From Burkholderia paludis (GTDB lineage Bacteria > Pseudomonadota > Gammaproteobacteria > Burkholderiales > Burkholderiaceae): a DNA stretch of 56,212 nt. Where the stretch lies: positions 1 to 56,212 of the forward strand of contig NZ_JPGL01000068.1 in the NCBI RefSeq assembly GCF_000732615.1, given 5' to 3'. The notes beneath the pieces are model-generated. The model had not been told where the DNA came from, did not search any database, and saw nothing but the letters and a program-made list of their open reading frames with translations. The position numbers and the translations under genes were made by a program. Positions within the stretch are counted from its first letter, which is position 1, and each line of letters starts with the position of its first letter. Below, one piece after another: positions 1-8,580 of this stretch.

Positions 1-133
1 CCTCCCACCCTCCCTCACGGTTAGCGGCACTGCGATTGCGGAGCACCGACTATCTACGGCAGCATAGGTTTCGGCGGAGCAAGTCTGTATCGCAATACTT
101 GCTTGTTGCAAGAGCAGTGCGCTGACGAGTGCT

Positions 134-2911
134 TTAAAAAAATGGAATTGACGTATTCTGTAATCGTTCGATCAAGCTAGGGCGCTCGGCAAACGGGTCA
201 TTTGCGCTCATTGCTGCTTCTGTACGCAGTGCAACATCAACAAACTGCTCTTTCAACGCTAGGTCAAAAATTTGCTCGCTGGCAAAAGCTATCAAACTGG
301 TTTTAAAGTCGCCGCGTGCACGAACGAAAGAAAGAAACCACTTGCTCTCCGCCAGCGCGAGCGCGGTCGAGCGCACCAACCCCTTGCTACCCCATCGATT
401 TGCGATCAATCGCAACACTTCAAATACTTCGAGGTCTGCGAGGACCTCTGCATACATTTTGGCTTGCTGAGAATTTAACTCTATTTTGCCATTTGCCATC
501 ATGGTTAAGGCTTGAAGCCCCGACTTGGTCGCCTCGTCAAAAAACACGTTAGGAAGCTCGCCGTCCGTTGCGAAGATAATTAAATAGGTTAGGGTTGCGG
601 ATTTCCAATCATTTCTTGATCTGGAGGAGCTTATAAGCTTCGCTATCTCTTCGCTAATTAATGGTTTTTGGAGGAATGGTTTTAGTCTGGCTCGATCGAG
701 CTTGAATAGGATCGTCAGAGACGGCAGCAAGCGGTCAAGGTTGGATAGAGTCGATATTGAAGGTGAGGCGGCCGCTCCGTTGCTGACTTTTTCCGCGATG
801 ACGTCGAAGAAGTCTTGATGGCCAGTTGTGAACTCATGTTTTAACAATGTGATTGCGTTATTTTCGGGGGAGCCCGACGAAAATTGTTCAATAAGCCATC
901 CGAGCTTTGCATCGTCTCCATCTCTGCATGTGCATGAAGTCAATACCGTTGAGCGATCGGTTTCGGGTAAATCAAAAAATAATCTGGCCCAAAGCTCGGG
1001 TCCAATTGGCAGCACCACTTGCTCGAATCCCTGAGCGTTGATGACCGATCGCACTTCATCGAGTGAAAATACGCTCGCGAGAGCAGATGCCCAAGACTGC
1101 CATTCCTCGGAAATTTGCCTGTCCAACGCATCGGACTGGTCCACCGCTGACCGTGCAACATTTCTCAGTAATTCGATAATCAGTGTTGCCGTCTTGTCGC
1201 GTGTAACAGAGACGTCGAGCAACGCCTGTAATCCCGGCGTCAAATTTGCGTTTAAAAGCCGCAAGTTTTTGGTCGCTGTCATAGTGTCTAGCACCACTCG
1301 GCGGAAGTGTGACACTGTTCCCGGTGGTACTAGGTTTTGCTCGACTACAAGCGGTCGTAGAGCTCTCACCGCTTGCAGTAGGCGTTCCTGCTGTCCATCG
1401 AGGCCTGCGAGGTCTTGCCGAATGTATTTGTCGAGAACGTATGGGAAAGCAGGACTTTCTTTGAAGAGTTTACTTATGGCATCGCTATTGGCACGGTCCA
1501 GCGCATCTTCAAGCCGGGGCCGTACCGAAATGTAGGATGCTTCCTCCTTGCTTGATGCGCGATGGTGCAACATCGCAAACGTATCGGCCAAGGAGTCATC
1601 ATGCAGAATGCTACTCACTGCTCTCGACGGCGAACAATTATCGTCAATGAGATCATGCTTCGAAAGAGTGTAGGCCGCTAACGTTGGGAGCCCCACTTTA
1701 TCGCCCCATTCAAGCTTGAGTACCACGAGTTCGTTTACAAAGGATACGATTCTTCGTGGCGTCAGGTTGCCATGCGTGCCTAGCCCTCCATCTTCGTAGA
1801 GGCGCAAAATATCATCGTAGTCACCCAGCAGGTCTTCTCCGAACGCGGCGGTCAGCTTGGCATTAAAGTATTTTTTCCACGAATGCAGCATTGGTGGCGG
1901 TAAGGTGAAGTGGAGTTGGAAAAATTTTTCAAAAAATGACGATCGTACGTCTTTTTCATCTCCGTCAGCTGGCTTGCCCGGTATTGATGACTGTAGTACT
2001 TTGTGTTCGTCTGCTACAGGAACAATAACCCACAATCGACTAAACCAGTTTCGTGACTTGAATTGTGTGTTGTCCAGGAATGAACGCAGGAGTGCCCACA
2101 CTGCTTTTGTGTCTGCCGAGTCGATACGGTCCAGATTATCCACGACGATGACAAGACGACGAGCATCGTTAATAAGTGCCGCTTGCAGTAGTTCGCCGAA
2201 CGCGTCCTGGAATTCGATAGATGTCGGCTCGGGTTCGTCTCTGACTTCGACCATTTCCTCGTCGGAATTGCGCCTGACAATGAAGCCCATCGCTTCATTG
2301 GAGAGCAAGTGAATCAGCACGAAAGCTACGAGCCCTACGGTTACCATCAAGGCGAAAAGTGGGGCAGTGCCGAGAGAGCCGAGAAGGCGCTTCTCAAGAT
2401 CAAAAATCAGCGGTGCTGTAATGCTCAGTGCGGCGAGGGCTGACAAAATAACCTTCGCTGAAGTAGAGAAAAAAGGTGTCGTTTTGCGAGATGTCGTTTT
2501 TAACCGTCGACTTAGCCCGTCCAGCTTTTTTTTCCAGAAGGGCGCACTCATCTGTCCATCGGATTCTCCGAGCCAGCCTTTATCAGAAACCTTTCCAACA
2601 AGTGCGGAGAGAAACGCGCGGCGAAGGGGATCTCCGACATGCACCCATGCGTCGTACTGAAATACAGCGACATCCGTCGGGCCAGATATGGTGTTGTCCT
2701 CTCGGGGCGGCAGGGGGGTGTCAAAGTGGTCTGCGACCATCTTTACGACCGTCGATTTTCCGGCTCCCCATGTGCCGTCAAGCCTTATAGTCTGACCTCC
2801 CGGCGAGGTTCGAATTAGGCTGATTATAGTTTCCGCAATCTTTGCGTGTGCTCCGCCCAACTCGTCAACATTTGACGGTTCGTCGGTAAGTAGTATCGGC
2901 ATTGGACGCAT
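134..2911 (-). CDS. KAP-family P-loop NTPase, membrane-anchored
   Basis: A 925-residue protein with the KAP NTPase layout. The Walker A loop GTWGAGKST is at residues 46-54. Two hydrophobic segments (about 152-170 and 183-203) lie between Walker A and Walker B, as is typical of KAP ATPases. Walker B is RRLVIVVDNLDRID at about 251-264. The long C-terminal half has no domain I recognise. KAP proteins are membrane-associated ATPases, and PifA of plasmid F, which excludes phage T7, is a known member; a defence role here is inference. Base composition differs from the neighbours: 1201-1260 has 30 G+C of 60, while 23101-23160 in feoB has 48 of 60. The gene lies just beyond the 3' end of glmS, which fits acquired cargo at that site. 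The start could instead be the Met at residue 4. Confidence 0.85.
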   Translation of the reverse strand: MRPMPILLTDEPSNVDELGGAHAKIAETIISLIRTSPGGQTIRLDGTWGAGKSTVVKMVADHFDTPLPPREDNTISGPTDVAVFQYDAWVHVGDPLRRAFLSALVGKVSDKGWLGESDGQMSAPFWKKKLDGLSRRLKTTSRKTTPFFSTSAKVILSALAALSITAPLIFDLEKRLLGSLGTAPLFALMVTVGLVAFVLIHLLSNEAMGFIVRRNSDEEMVEVRDEPEPTSIEFQDAFGELLQAALINDARRLVIVVDNLDRIDSADTKAVWALLRSFLDNTQFKSRNWFSRLWVIVPVADEHKVLQSSIPGKPADGDEKDVRSSFFEKFFQLHFTLPPPMLHSWKKYFNAKLTAAFGEDLLGDYDDILRLYEDGGLGTHGNLTPRRIVSFVNELVVLKLEWGDKVGLPTLAAYTLSKHDLIDDNCSPSRAVSSILHDDSLADTFAMLHHRASSKEEASYISVRPRLEDALDRANSDAISKLFKESPAFPYVLDKYIRQDLAGLDGQQERLLQAVRALRPLVVEQNLVPPGTVSHFRRVVLDTMTATKNLRLLNANLTPGLQALLDVSVTRDKTATLIIELLRNVARSAVDQSDALDRQISEEWQSWASALASVFSLDEVRSVINAQGFEQVVLPIGPELWARLFFDLPETDRSTVLTSCTCRDGDDAKLGWLIEQFSSGSPENNAITLLKHEFTTGHQDFFDVIAEKVSNGAAASPSISTLSNLDRLLPSLTILFKLDRARLKPFLQKPLISEEIAKLISSSRSRNDWKSATLTYLIIFATDGELPNVFFDEATKSGLQALTMMANGKIELNSQQAKMYAEVLADLEVFEVLRLIANRWGSKGLVRSTALALAESKWFLSFVRARGDFKTSLIAFASEQIFDLALKEQFVDVALRTEAAMSANDPFAERPSLIERLQNTSIPFF

Positions 2912-3295
2912 CGCAAGTTCTCTCGCTCATGCTATTGTTGGCGGCAGAATTGACCAATTTTTATTGGTCCAAATTATGAACTCACGAATGTGTTCCCATT
3001 CTGCCTAGCTCTCCTCGCTGCTCCGTTTGAGCATGCGACCCGTTTGTCCAATATAACTGCGAGCACATTCTAACGTCTACCACCTCTGTGTATAGACTAA
3101 TGACCGTGTACATTTCTAATTACAAAGAGCTGACGCCGCCAATCGCGCCAGCTCGAAGGCTCCACGCCGTTCATAACGAGCCAACGAGGGGCCGGATAGC
3201 GCCGCCATTCCTTGTTGTGTTCGTCGAATGGGTTAGATGTCGTCCGTCAACGTGCGCACTATCCCTCGGGGATTACTGCAAAGACAGACTTCCCC
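2912..3295. other. Intergenic region between the KAP gene and the glmS 3' end
   Basis: About 380 bases with no convincing gene. The half next to the KAP gene is AT-rich and should hold its leftward promoter and the inverted repeat at 2952-2969. G+C rises towards glmS, so the junction of acquired and native DNA probably lies here. I could not identify a Tn7-type terminal repeat or a target duplication. Confidence 0.5.
2952..2969. promoter_or_regulatory. Inverted repeat upstream of the KAP gene
   Basis: GACCAAT-TTTT-ATTGGTC is a perfect 7-bp inverted repeat with a 4-base spacer, about 40 bases upstream of the KAP start codon. Its position suits an operator or promoter element. No regulator gene is visible beside it, so any binding partner is unknown. 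Confidence 0.4.
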
Positions 3296-3325
3296 TCACT
3301 CCACCGTCACCGACTTAGCCAGATT
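3271..3325 (-). other. Putative attTn7-like site at the glmS 3' end
   Basis: The last glmS codons encode the conserved C-terminus LAKSVTVE, which TnsD-type proteins recognise at DNA level. Tn7 classically inserts about 25 bases past the stop codon, which would be near 3271. The sequence just beyond changes composition and leads to the KAP gene. The recognition region is visible; that an insertion happened here is inferred. Confidence 0.5.
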
Positions 3326-5125
3326 CCTCGGCTTATCAATATCCGTCCCTCTGGCCAGTGCCGCGTGATAAGCCAGCAATTGCATCGGCACCGTATGCAG
3401 GATCGGCGAAAGCGGCCCGTAGTATTCATTGAGCCGAATCACCTCGATCCCTTCACCCGGCGCCAACCCGCAGTCCACATCCGCGAACACGAACAGCCTG
3501 CCGTTCCGCGCACTGACCTCATGCATGTTCGACCGGAGCTTTTCGAGCAGCATGTCGTTCGGCGCAACCGCGATCACCGGCATTTCATTGCTGACGAGCG
3601 CCAGCGGCCCATGCTTCAACTCCCCGGCCGGATACGCTTCCGCGTGAATATAGGAAATCTCCTTCATCTTCAGCGCCCCTTCCAGCGCGATCGGATAATG
3701 CATTCCGCGCCCGAGAAACAGCATGTTGTCGCGCCGTGCGAGCAGCTCCGACCAGGCCATGATCTGCGGCTCGAGCGCGAGGACCTTGGCCATCGCATCG
3801 GGCAGGTGCCGCAGCGCACGCAGATGTTCCTTCTCCGCATCGTCGCTCAACCGTCCGCGCACCTGCGCAAGCGATAGCGCCAGCAGAAACAGCGCAACGA
3901 GCTGCGTCGTAAACGCCTTGGTCGACGCCACTCCGATCTCGATCCCCGCCCGCGTGACGAACTGCAGCGCACACTCGCGCATCAACGCACTCGTCGCGAC
4001 GTTGCAGATCGCGAGCGTATGCATCATCCCGCTTTGCTTGGCGACATGCACCGCACCGAGTACGTCCGCCGTCTCGCCGCTTTGCGACACCGCGACAACC
4101 AGCGTGCGCGGATTCGGCACGCTGTCGCGATACCGGAACTCGCTGGCAATCTCCACGCTGGCCGGCAGCTTCGCGATGCTCTCGATCCAGTACTTCGCGG
4201 TCAGCGCCGCGTGATAGCTGCCCCCGCACGCGAGCAGCAACACCGAATCGACGTCGTTGAACACCCGCCACGCACCGTCGCCGAACAGCTCGGGCATGAT
4301 CGAGGAAACGTCGAGCAGCGTATCGGCCACCGCCTGCGGCTGCTCGAAGATCTCCTTCTGCATGTAGTAGCGGTACGACCCGAGTTCGGCCGCGCCGCCG
4401 TGCGCGGCGACCCGCTGCACCGTGCGCTCGACGCGCTGGCCGGCCGCGTCGACGATCCAGTAGCGATGCAGCTGGATATCGGCGACGTCGCCGTTCTCCA
4501 GATAGGCGATGCGATCGGTGATGCCCGACAACGCGATCGCATCCGACGCCAGAAAATTCTCGCCGTCGCCCACGCCGACCACGAGCGGCATGCCGTCGCG
4601 CGCGCCGACGATGCGGTGCGGCTCGTCGCGGCACATCACCGCGATCGCGTAGCTGCCGCGCAGTCGCGCAACCGCGCGCCGGACCGCATCGAACAGGTCG
4701 CCGTCGTACAGGTGGTCGATCAGGTGGGCGATCGCCTCGCTGTCGGTCTGGCTCGCGAACACGTAGCCGTGCGCCTGCAGCTCCGCACGCAACTGGTCGC
4801 AGTTCTCGATGATCCCGTTGTGCGACAGCGCGATGCGCGCATTGGCGTCGCTCGGCGAGAAGTGGGGATGCGCGTTGAGCGTGACGGGCGCGCCATGCGT
4901 GGCCCAGCGCGTGTGCGCGATGCCGGTGTAGCCGGACAGCGCCGCGTCGGCGATCTCGCGCTGAAGGTTCGCGACGCGATCGACGCTGCGGGCGCGCGCC
5001 AGCGCCCGGTCGCGGTAGACCACGACGCCGCACGAATCGTAGCCGCGGTATTCGAGCCGCTTCAGTCCGTCGACCAGGTTCGGCAGGATGTCCCGCTGGG
5101 CGACCGCTCCAACAATTCCACACAT
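3296..5125 (-). CDS. glmS: Glutamine--fructose-6-phosphate aminotransferase (isomerizing)
   Basis: Converts fructose 6-phosphate and glutamine to glucosamine 6-phosphate, the entry step to UDP-GlcNAc. The start is set by the catalytic N-terminal cysteine: MCGIVGAV begins at 5125, giving 609 residues, the usual GlmS length; an in-frame ATG 54 bases upstream would bury that cysteine. A class II glutamine amidotransferase domain (HTRWATHG, SHNGIIEN) is followed by two SIS sugar-isomerase domains (CGGSYHA, SQSGETADV) and the conserved C-terminus KSVTVE. It is divergent from an Lrp/AsnC regulator, not beside glmU, so it may be an additional glmS copy; Burkholderia often carry more than one. Confidence 0.96.
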   Translation of the reverse strand: MCGIVGAVAQRDILPNLVDGLKRLEYRGYDSCGVVVYRDRALARARSVDRVANLQREIADAALSGYTGIAHTRWATHGAPVTLNAHPHFSPSDANARIALSHNGIIENCDQLRAELQAHGYVFASQTDSEAIAHLIDHLYDGDLFDAVRRAVARLRGSYAIAVMCRDEPHRIVGARDGMPLVVGVGDGENFLASDAIALSGITDRIAYLENGDVADIQLHRYWIVDAAGQRVERTVQRVAAHGGAAELGSYRYYMQKEIFEQPQAVADTLLDVSSIMPELFGDGAWRVFNDVDSVLLLACGGSYHAALTAKYWIESIAKLPASVEIASEFRYRDSVPNPRTLVVAVSQSGETADVLGAVHVAKQSGMMHTLAICNVATSALMRECALQFVTRAGIEIGVASTKAFTTQLVALFLLALSLAQVRGRLSDDAEKEHLRALRHLPDAMAKVLALEPQIMAWSELLARRDNMLFLGRGMHYPIALEGALKMKEISYIHAEAYPAGELKHGPLALVSNEMPVIAVAPNDMLLEKLRSNMHEVSARNGRLFVFADVDCGLAPGEGIEVIRLNEYYGPLSPILHTVPMQLLAYHAALARGTDIDKPRNLAKSVTVE

Positions 5126-5184
5126 ATCGCGCTCCGTAAATGTCCCGTCTGGACCAGTGAGAGCGATGGTAGGGCGCACTGAAT

Positions 5185-5197
5185 GGAATTAAATTTC
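5185..5197. promoter_or_regulatory. Candidate Lrp/AsnC operator, glmS-proximal
   Basis: GGAATT-A-AATTTC is an almost perfect odd-length palindrome 60 bases upstream of the glmS start. It matches the regulator-proximal site at 5244-5256 in 12 of 13 positions; their centres are 59 bases apart. Confidence 0.55.
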
Positions 5198-5243
5198 AAA
5201 ATAAGACGATGAATGAAATGGATGGGATATCGTCTATCATGTT

Positions 5244-5256
5244 GAAATTAAATTTC
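5244..5256. promoter_or_regulatory. Candidate Lrp/AsnC operator, regulator-proximal
   Basis: GAAATT-A-AATTTC is a perfect palindrome around a central A, 25 bases before the start of the Lrp/AsnC gene. AT-rich palindromes of this kind are typical Lrp-family sites. The position allows control of both glmS and the regulator itself. Confidence 0.6.
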
Positions 5257-5281
5257 ACTTGCTGACCGGAAGGAGCCGCCG

Positions 5282-5773
5282 ATGGCCGGCATCACCCTCG
5301 ACGATCTCGATCTGCGCATCCTCGCAATCCTGCAGGACGACGCGTCGGTGTCGAATCTGCAACTGGCGGAGCGCGCGCTGTCGTCGCCGCCCACCTGCAT
5401 GCGCCGGGTGCGCCGGCTGACGGAGGCCGGCGTGATACGCCGGCAGGTCGCGGTGCTCGATCCGGCGGCGATCGGCACGACGGTCACGGCGCTGATCGAG
5501 ATCAGCCTCGACCGGCAGACCGCCGAAGACTACGACGCGTTCGAAGCGTACGTGTGCGCGGAGCCGGCCGTCACGCAGTGCTACCGCGTGTCGCCGGGGC
5601 CGGATTTCGTGGTGGTGGCCGATCTGGCCGACGTCGCCGAATACGACGAATTCGCGCGGCGGCTGTTCACCGGCGCGTCGAACGTCCGCAACGTGCGGAC
5701 GTTCTTCTCGACGCATCGCGCGAAGTTCGAGGCGAACGCGCGGGTCGCGCATGCGATGCGCAAGCGCGCGTGA
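5282..5773 (+). CDS. Lrp/AsnC family transcriptional regulator
   Basis: A 163-residue protein of usual family length. The N-terminal winged helix-turn-helix (residues about 4-60) opens with the classic LDDLDLRILAILQDDASVSN and contains SSPPTCMRRVRRLTEAGVIRR. The C-terminal RAM/AsnC ligand-binding domain follows (TALIEISL, VTQCYRVSPGPDFVVVADL). An AGGAG-like ribosome site precedes the ATG. It is divergent from glmS across 156 bases that carry two copies of one palindrome, so it probably controls glmS and itself. The effector, perhaps an amino acid, is unknown. Confidence 0.92.
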   Translation: MAGITLDDLDLRILAILQDDASVSNLQLAERALSSPPTCMRRVRRLTEAGVIRRQVAVLDPAAIGTTVTALIEISLDRQTAEDYDAFEAYVCAEPAVTQCYRVSPGPDFVVVADLADVAEYDEFARRLFTGASNVRNVRTFFSTHRAKFEANARVAHAMRKRA

Positions 5774-5804
5774 GCACGATGTCCGCGTCGGCTGCGCGGC
5801 GGCG

Positions 5805-6671
5805 TCACGCAGTGGCGGCGCCCGTCTCCGCGTTCGCCGCGAGTTGCAGCGGCTTGCCGTATCCGAAGCAATGCGCGGGTTCCGGAAACGCGCGTTGTCG
5901 CACGTCGTGCGCGTATTGCCGGATCGCGTCGCGCATCACCGCGTTGGCGTCGGCGTAGCGCTTCACGAAACGCGGCGTGTAGGCGTCGAAGGCGCCGATC
6001 ATGTCCTCGGTCACGAGCACCTGGCCGTCGCACGCGGGCGATGCGCCGATGCCGATCGTCGGGATCGTGAGCGTTTCGGTCAGGTGGCGCGCGAGCGCTT
6101 CGGCGGTGCCTTCGACGACGACGCTGAACGCGCCGGCGCGTTCGGCCGAGCAGGCGGCGTCGAATACCTGGGCGGCCGAGCGCGGGTCCATGCCCTGGGC
6201 GCGGAAGCCGCCGGTCGCGTTGGCCTGCTGCGGCATGAGGCCGATGTGCGCCATCACCGGGATGCCGCGCTCGGTCAGGAAGCGGATCGTGTCGGCCATC
6301 TCGCTGCCGCCTTCGAGCTTCACGGCCTGCGCGCCGGTTTCGGCGAGCAGGCGCGCGGCGGAACGATACGCCTGGGCGGGCGATTCCTGGTACGTGGAGA
6401 ACGGCAGGTCGACGACGACGCACGCCTGCGCGGCGCCGCGTACGACGGCCGCACCGTGTGCAATCATCATGTCGAGCGTGACGCGCAGCGTGTCGGGCAT
6501 CCCGTACAGCACCATGCCGACGGAGTCGCCGACGATGATCACGTCGGCGACCTCGTCGACCAGTTTCGCCATCGGCGCGGAGTAGGCGGTCAGCGACACG
6601 AGGCTGCCGATGCCTTTGGTCGAACGGATCGCGGTGACGGTCTTGCGGGTGGTGCGGGTATGAGCGCTCAT
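5805..6671 (-). CDS. panB: 3-methyl-2-oxobutanoate hydroxymethyltransferase
   Basis: First committed step of pantothenate (coenzyme A) synthesis: transfers a hydroxymethyl group from methylene-tetrahydrofolate to 2-oxoisovalerate. The 288-residue TIM barrel shows the family motifs in order: LTAYSAPMAKLVDE, IIVGDSVGMVLYG (Mg ligand Asp), VVDLPF (second Asp), AVKLEGG, HIGLMPQ, and IGIGASPACDGQVLV near the end. The start MSAHTRTTRKTV was preferred to an ATG 57 bases upstream because that extension is low-complexity and arginine-rich. panC is not adjacent, so this may be a second panB. It is divergent from an AraC regulator. Confidence 0.93.
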   Translation of the reverse strand: MSAHTRTTRKTVTAIRSTKGIGSLVSLTAYSAPMAKLVDEVADVIIVGDSVGMVLYGMPDTLRVTLDMMIAHGAAVVRGAAQACVVVDLPFSTYQESPAQAYRSAARLLAETGAQAVKLEGGSEMADTIRFLTERGIPVMAHIGLMPQQANATGGFRAQGMDPRSAAQVFDAACSAERAGAFSVVVEGTAEALARHLTETLTIPTIGIGASPACDGQVLVTEDMIGAFDAYTPRFVKRYADANAVMRDAIRQYAHDVRQRAFPEPAHCFGYGKPLQLAANAETGAATA

Positions 6672-6748
6672 GGGCGGAAGCCGTGTGAAAGAAGAGCCGC
6701 CACGGTAGCATCGCGCTCGTGCATGCAATGACCTTCGGAGGACGTCTT

Positions 6749-7567
6749 ATGTTGCTGGCGGGACAATCGAGTGACCCTTACGCGGTGCCGCCGATGGCGC
6801 GCCTGCCGAGGCCGCTGTACGTGCGCGCATTCGAGATTCCCGGCAACGCGAGCGTCGACGCGCACAGCCATCCGTGGGCGCAGCTGATGTACGCGACGAG
6901 CGGGGTGCTGGAGGTGTCGACGCCGTCGGGCCGGCACCTGCTGCCGCCGCACTATGCGATGTGGATTCCGCCGCGGGTGCCGCATGCGGTGTCGACGCGC
7001 GATTGCGTGGCGTTTCACAGCCTGTATCTCGACGCGGCGATTGCGCGGGACGACGCGCACGACGATTGCGCGATCCTCTGCATGACGCCGTTGCTGCGCG
7101 AGCTGGTGATCGCCACGGCGGAGTTGCCGGTGAACTACGACGAGACGGGGCCGGACGGCGCGCTCGTGTGCCTGATCGCCGACCGGATCGCGCGGATGCG
7201 GCGCGCGCCGTTGACGGTGCCGCTGCCGCGCGATCCGCGCCTGCTGAAAATCGCGCGCGCGTTGCATGCGGACCCGGGCGACCCGCGCGGGCTCGATGAA
7301 TGGGGCCATCAGGTCGGTGCGACGCGGCGCACGCTGTCGCGGCTGTTCCGGCAGGATACGGGGCTGTCGTTTACGGAATGGCGGCAGGCCGTGCGGCTGC
7401 TGGCGGCGTTGCCGCTGCTCGACGCGGGCGAGCCGATCGGCACGGTGGCCGCGCGACTGGGCTACGACTCGACGTCGTCGTTCATCGCGCTGTTTCAGGC
7501 GAAATTCCGCGTGACGCCGGGCGCGTATGCGAAGCGTGAAGCGCGCCGGCCCGTACTGAGCGCGTGA
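6749..7567 (+). CDS. AraC family transcriptional regulator, cupin N-terminus
   Basis: A 272-residue regulator with an N-terminal cupin-type sensor domain (HSHPWAQLMYATSGVLEV, PPHYAMWIPPRVPHAV) and a C-terminal double helix-turn-helix of AraC type (RRTLSRLFRQDTGLSFTEWRQ, then GTVAARLGYDSTSSFIALFQAKF). The ATG at 6749 was chosen because GGAGG lies about 9 bases upstream; two earlier in-frame ATGs lack such a site. It is divergent from panB across about 80 bases, but control of panB is only a positional guess. No ligand can be inferred. Confidence 0.9.
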   Translation: MLLAGQSSDPYAVPPMARLPRPLYVRAFEIPGNASVDAHSHPWAQLMYATSGVLEVSTPSGRHLLPPHYAMWIPPRVPHAVSTRDCVAFHSLYLDAAIARDDAHDDCAILCMTPLLRELVIATAELPVNYDETGPDGALVCLIADRIARMRRAPLTVPLPRDPRLLKIARALHADPGDPRGLDEWGHQVGATRRTLSRLFRQDTGLSFTEWRQAVRLLAALPLLDAGEPIGTVAARLGYDSTSSFIALFQAKFRVTPGAYAKREARRPVLSA

Positions 7568-7586
7568 CGCGGCCGTACGCTGCCGC

Positions 7587-8120
7587 TCAGAACGCGAGCA
7601 CCTGCTGCGCCGGATCGTGCGCGCCGCGCCCGATTCCCGCGCCTTCGAGCGACAGCAGCGCGCGCTTGCGGTCGATGCCGCCCGCATAGCCGGTCAGGCT
7701 GCCCGACGCGCCGATCACGCGATGGCACGGCACCATGATCGACACCGGGTTCCGGCCGACCGCGCCGCCCACCGCGCGCGCGCCGCTCATCGGCAACCCG
7801 ACGCGCTCGGTGATGTCGCCGTACGTCACCAATTCGCCGAACGGGATCGCGAGCAGTTCCTTCCACACACGTCGTTGAAACGCGGTGCCGCGCAGGTGGA
7901 TCGGCACCGAGAACGTGTCGCGCGCGCCGCTGAAATAGTCGGCGATTTCTTCGGCGACTTGCCGCGCGAGCGGCGACGCGGTGTGCGCATCCGCGTCGCG
8001 TGCGATCGCCAGCGGCGGGAAATACTTCTGGCCGACGAAGTACAGGCCGGTCAGTGCATCGTCTTCAATGCGTACGGCGATGTCGCCCAGCGGGCTCGGA
8101 ATCAGGTGGGCGGACGTCAT
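7587..8120 (-). CDS. ogt: Methylated-DNA--[protein]-cysteine S-methyltransferase
   Basis: Suicide DNA repair protein that moves alkyl groups from O6-alkylguanine to its own cysteine. The 177-residue protein has the N-terminal ribonuclease-like domain (IPSPLGDIAVRIEDDALTGLYF) and the C-terminal domain with the helix-turn-helix (ERVGLPMSGARAVGGAVGRNP) and active site PCHRVIG. The start MTSAHLIPSPLG is the normal N-terminus for the family; upstream codons are compositionally odd. It has no N-terminal Ada zinc domain, so the Ogt type is favoured. It converges with the AraC gene across 19 bases. Confidence 0.93.
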   Translation of the reverse strand: MTSAHLIPSPLGDIAVRIEDDALTGLYFVGQKYFPPLAIARDADAHTASPLARQVAEEIADYFSGARDTFSVPIHLRGTAFQRRVWKELLAIPFGELVTYGDITERVGLPMSGARAVGGAVGRNPVSIMVPCHRVIGASGSLTGYAGGIDRKRALLSLEGAGIGRGAHDPAQQVLAF

Positions 8121-8580
8121 CGCCAGGCATCTCCATGAAAGCGCCGCACATGCCGTGCGGCCAATACGCACCCGTCGACGCAATGCCGTCAAGGCGGTGG
8201 TTCCGCGAGCGCGGGGCGTCGCGGCAGGCGTCGGGGTCGGGGCGCATGAGGCGACTGTAAACCATCCCGGCCCCCCGGTTCCGGCGGGACTCGGGCGCGT
8301 GTCTCGGCGGCCGCGCTCGCGCGTCGGGAAACTCCGGGAAAAACGGTTAATGCCGCGTCGCGAAACAGTCGTCTCTTTTGCGAGAGCAATTTTGAGATGA
8401 CTCATCGAAATCCCCGACTGACAGCGGGCCGGCAGACGCCCTATCCTTTGAAAAACGTTTTCCAGACTGATTGGCGGAAGCGGCCCTGCGCGACGGTGTG
8501 CCACCGCCCGCCCCGGCGCCGGTCGCCGGTCGACGAACATCGTGCGGCGCGACGGGCGCGGCCGCGCAACGGAGACATTC
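8121..8580. other. Intergenic region before the hexuronate transporter
   Basis: About 460 bases between divergent ogt and the MFS transporter gene, with no credible gene. It holds the promoters for both and the LacI-type operator at 8449-8464. I saw no RNA gene or mobile-element end. Confidence 0.6.
8449..8464. promoter_or_regulatory. LacI-type operator upstream of the MFS transporter
   Basis: TGAAAAACGTTTTCCA is a palindrome around AACGTT with one mismatched pair. It shares the core AAAACGTTTTCC with the perfect operator at 11087-11100 before the dehydrogenase gene. The LacI repressor encoded between the two targets is the obvious binder. Confidence 0.7.

Noticed and set aside
3240..3295. 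Tn7-like terminal sequence next to glmS
   Set aside because: TGT triplets occur on the minus strand but none is at the expected distance with recognisable repeated transposase sites.
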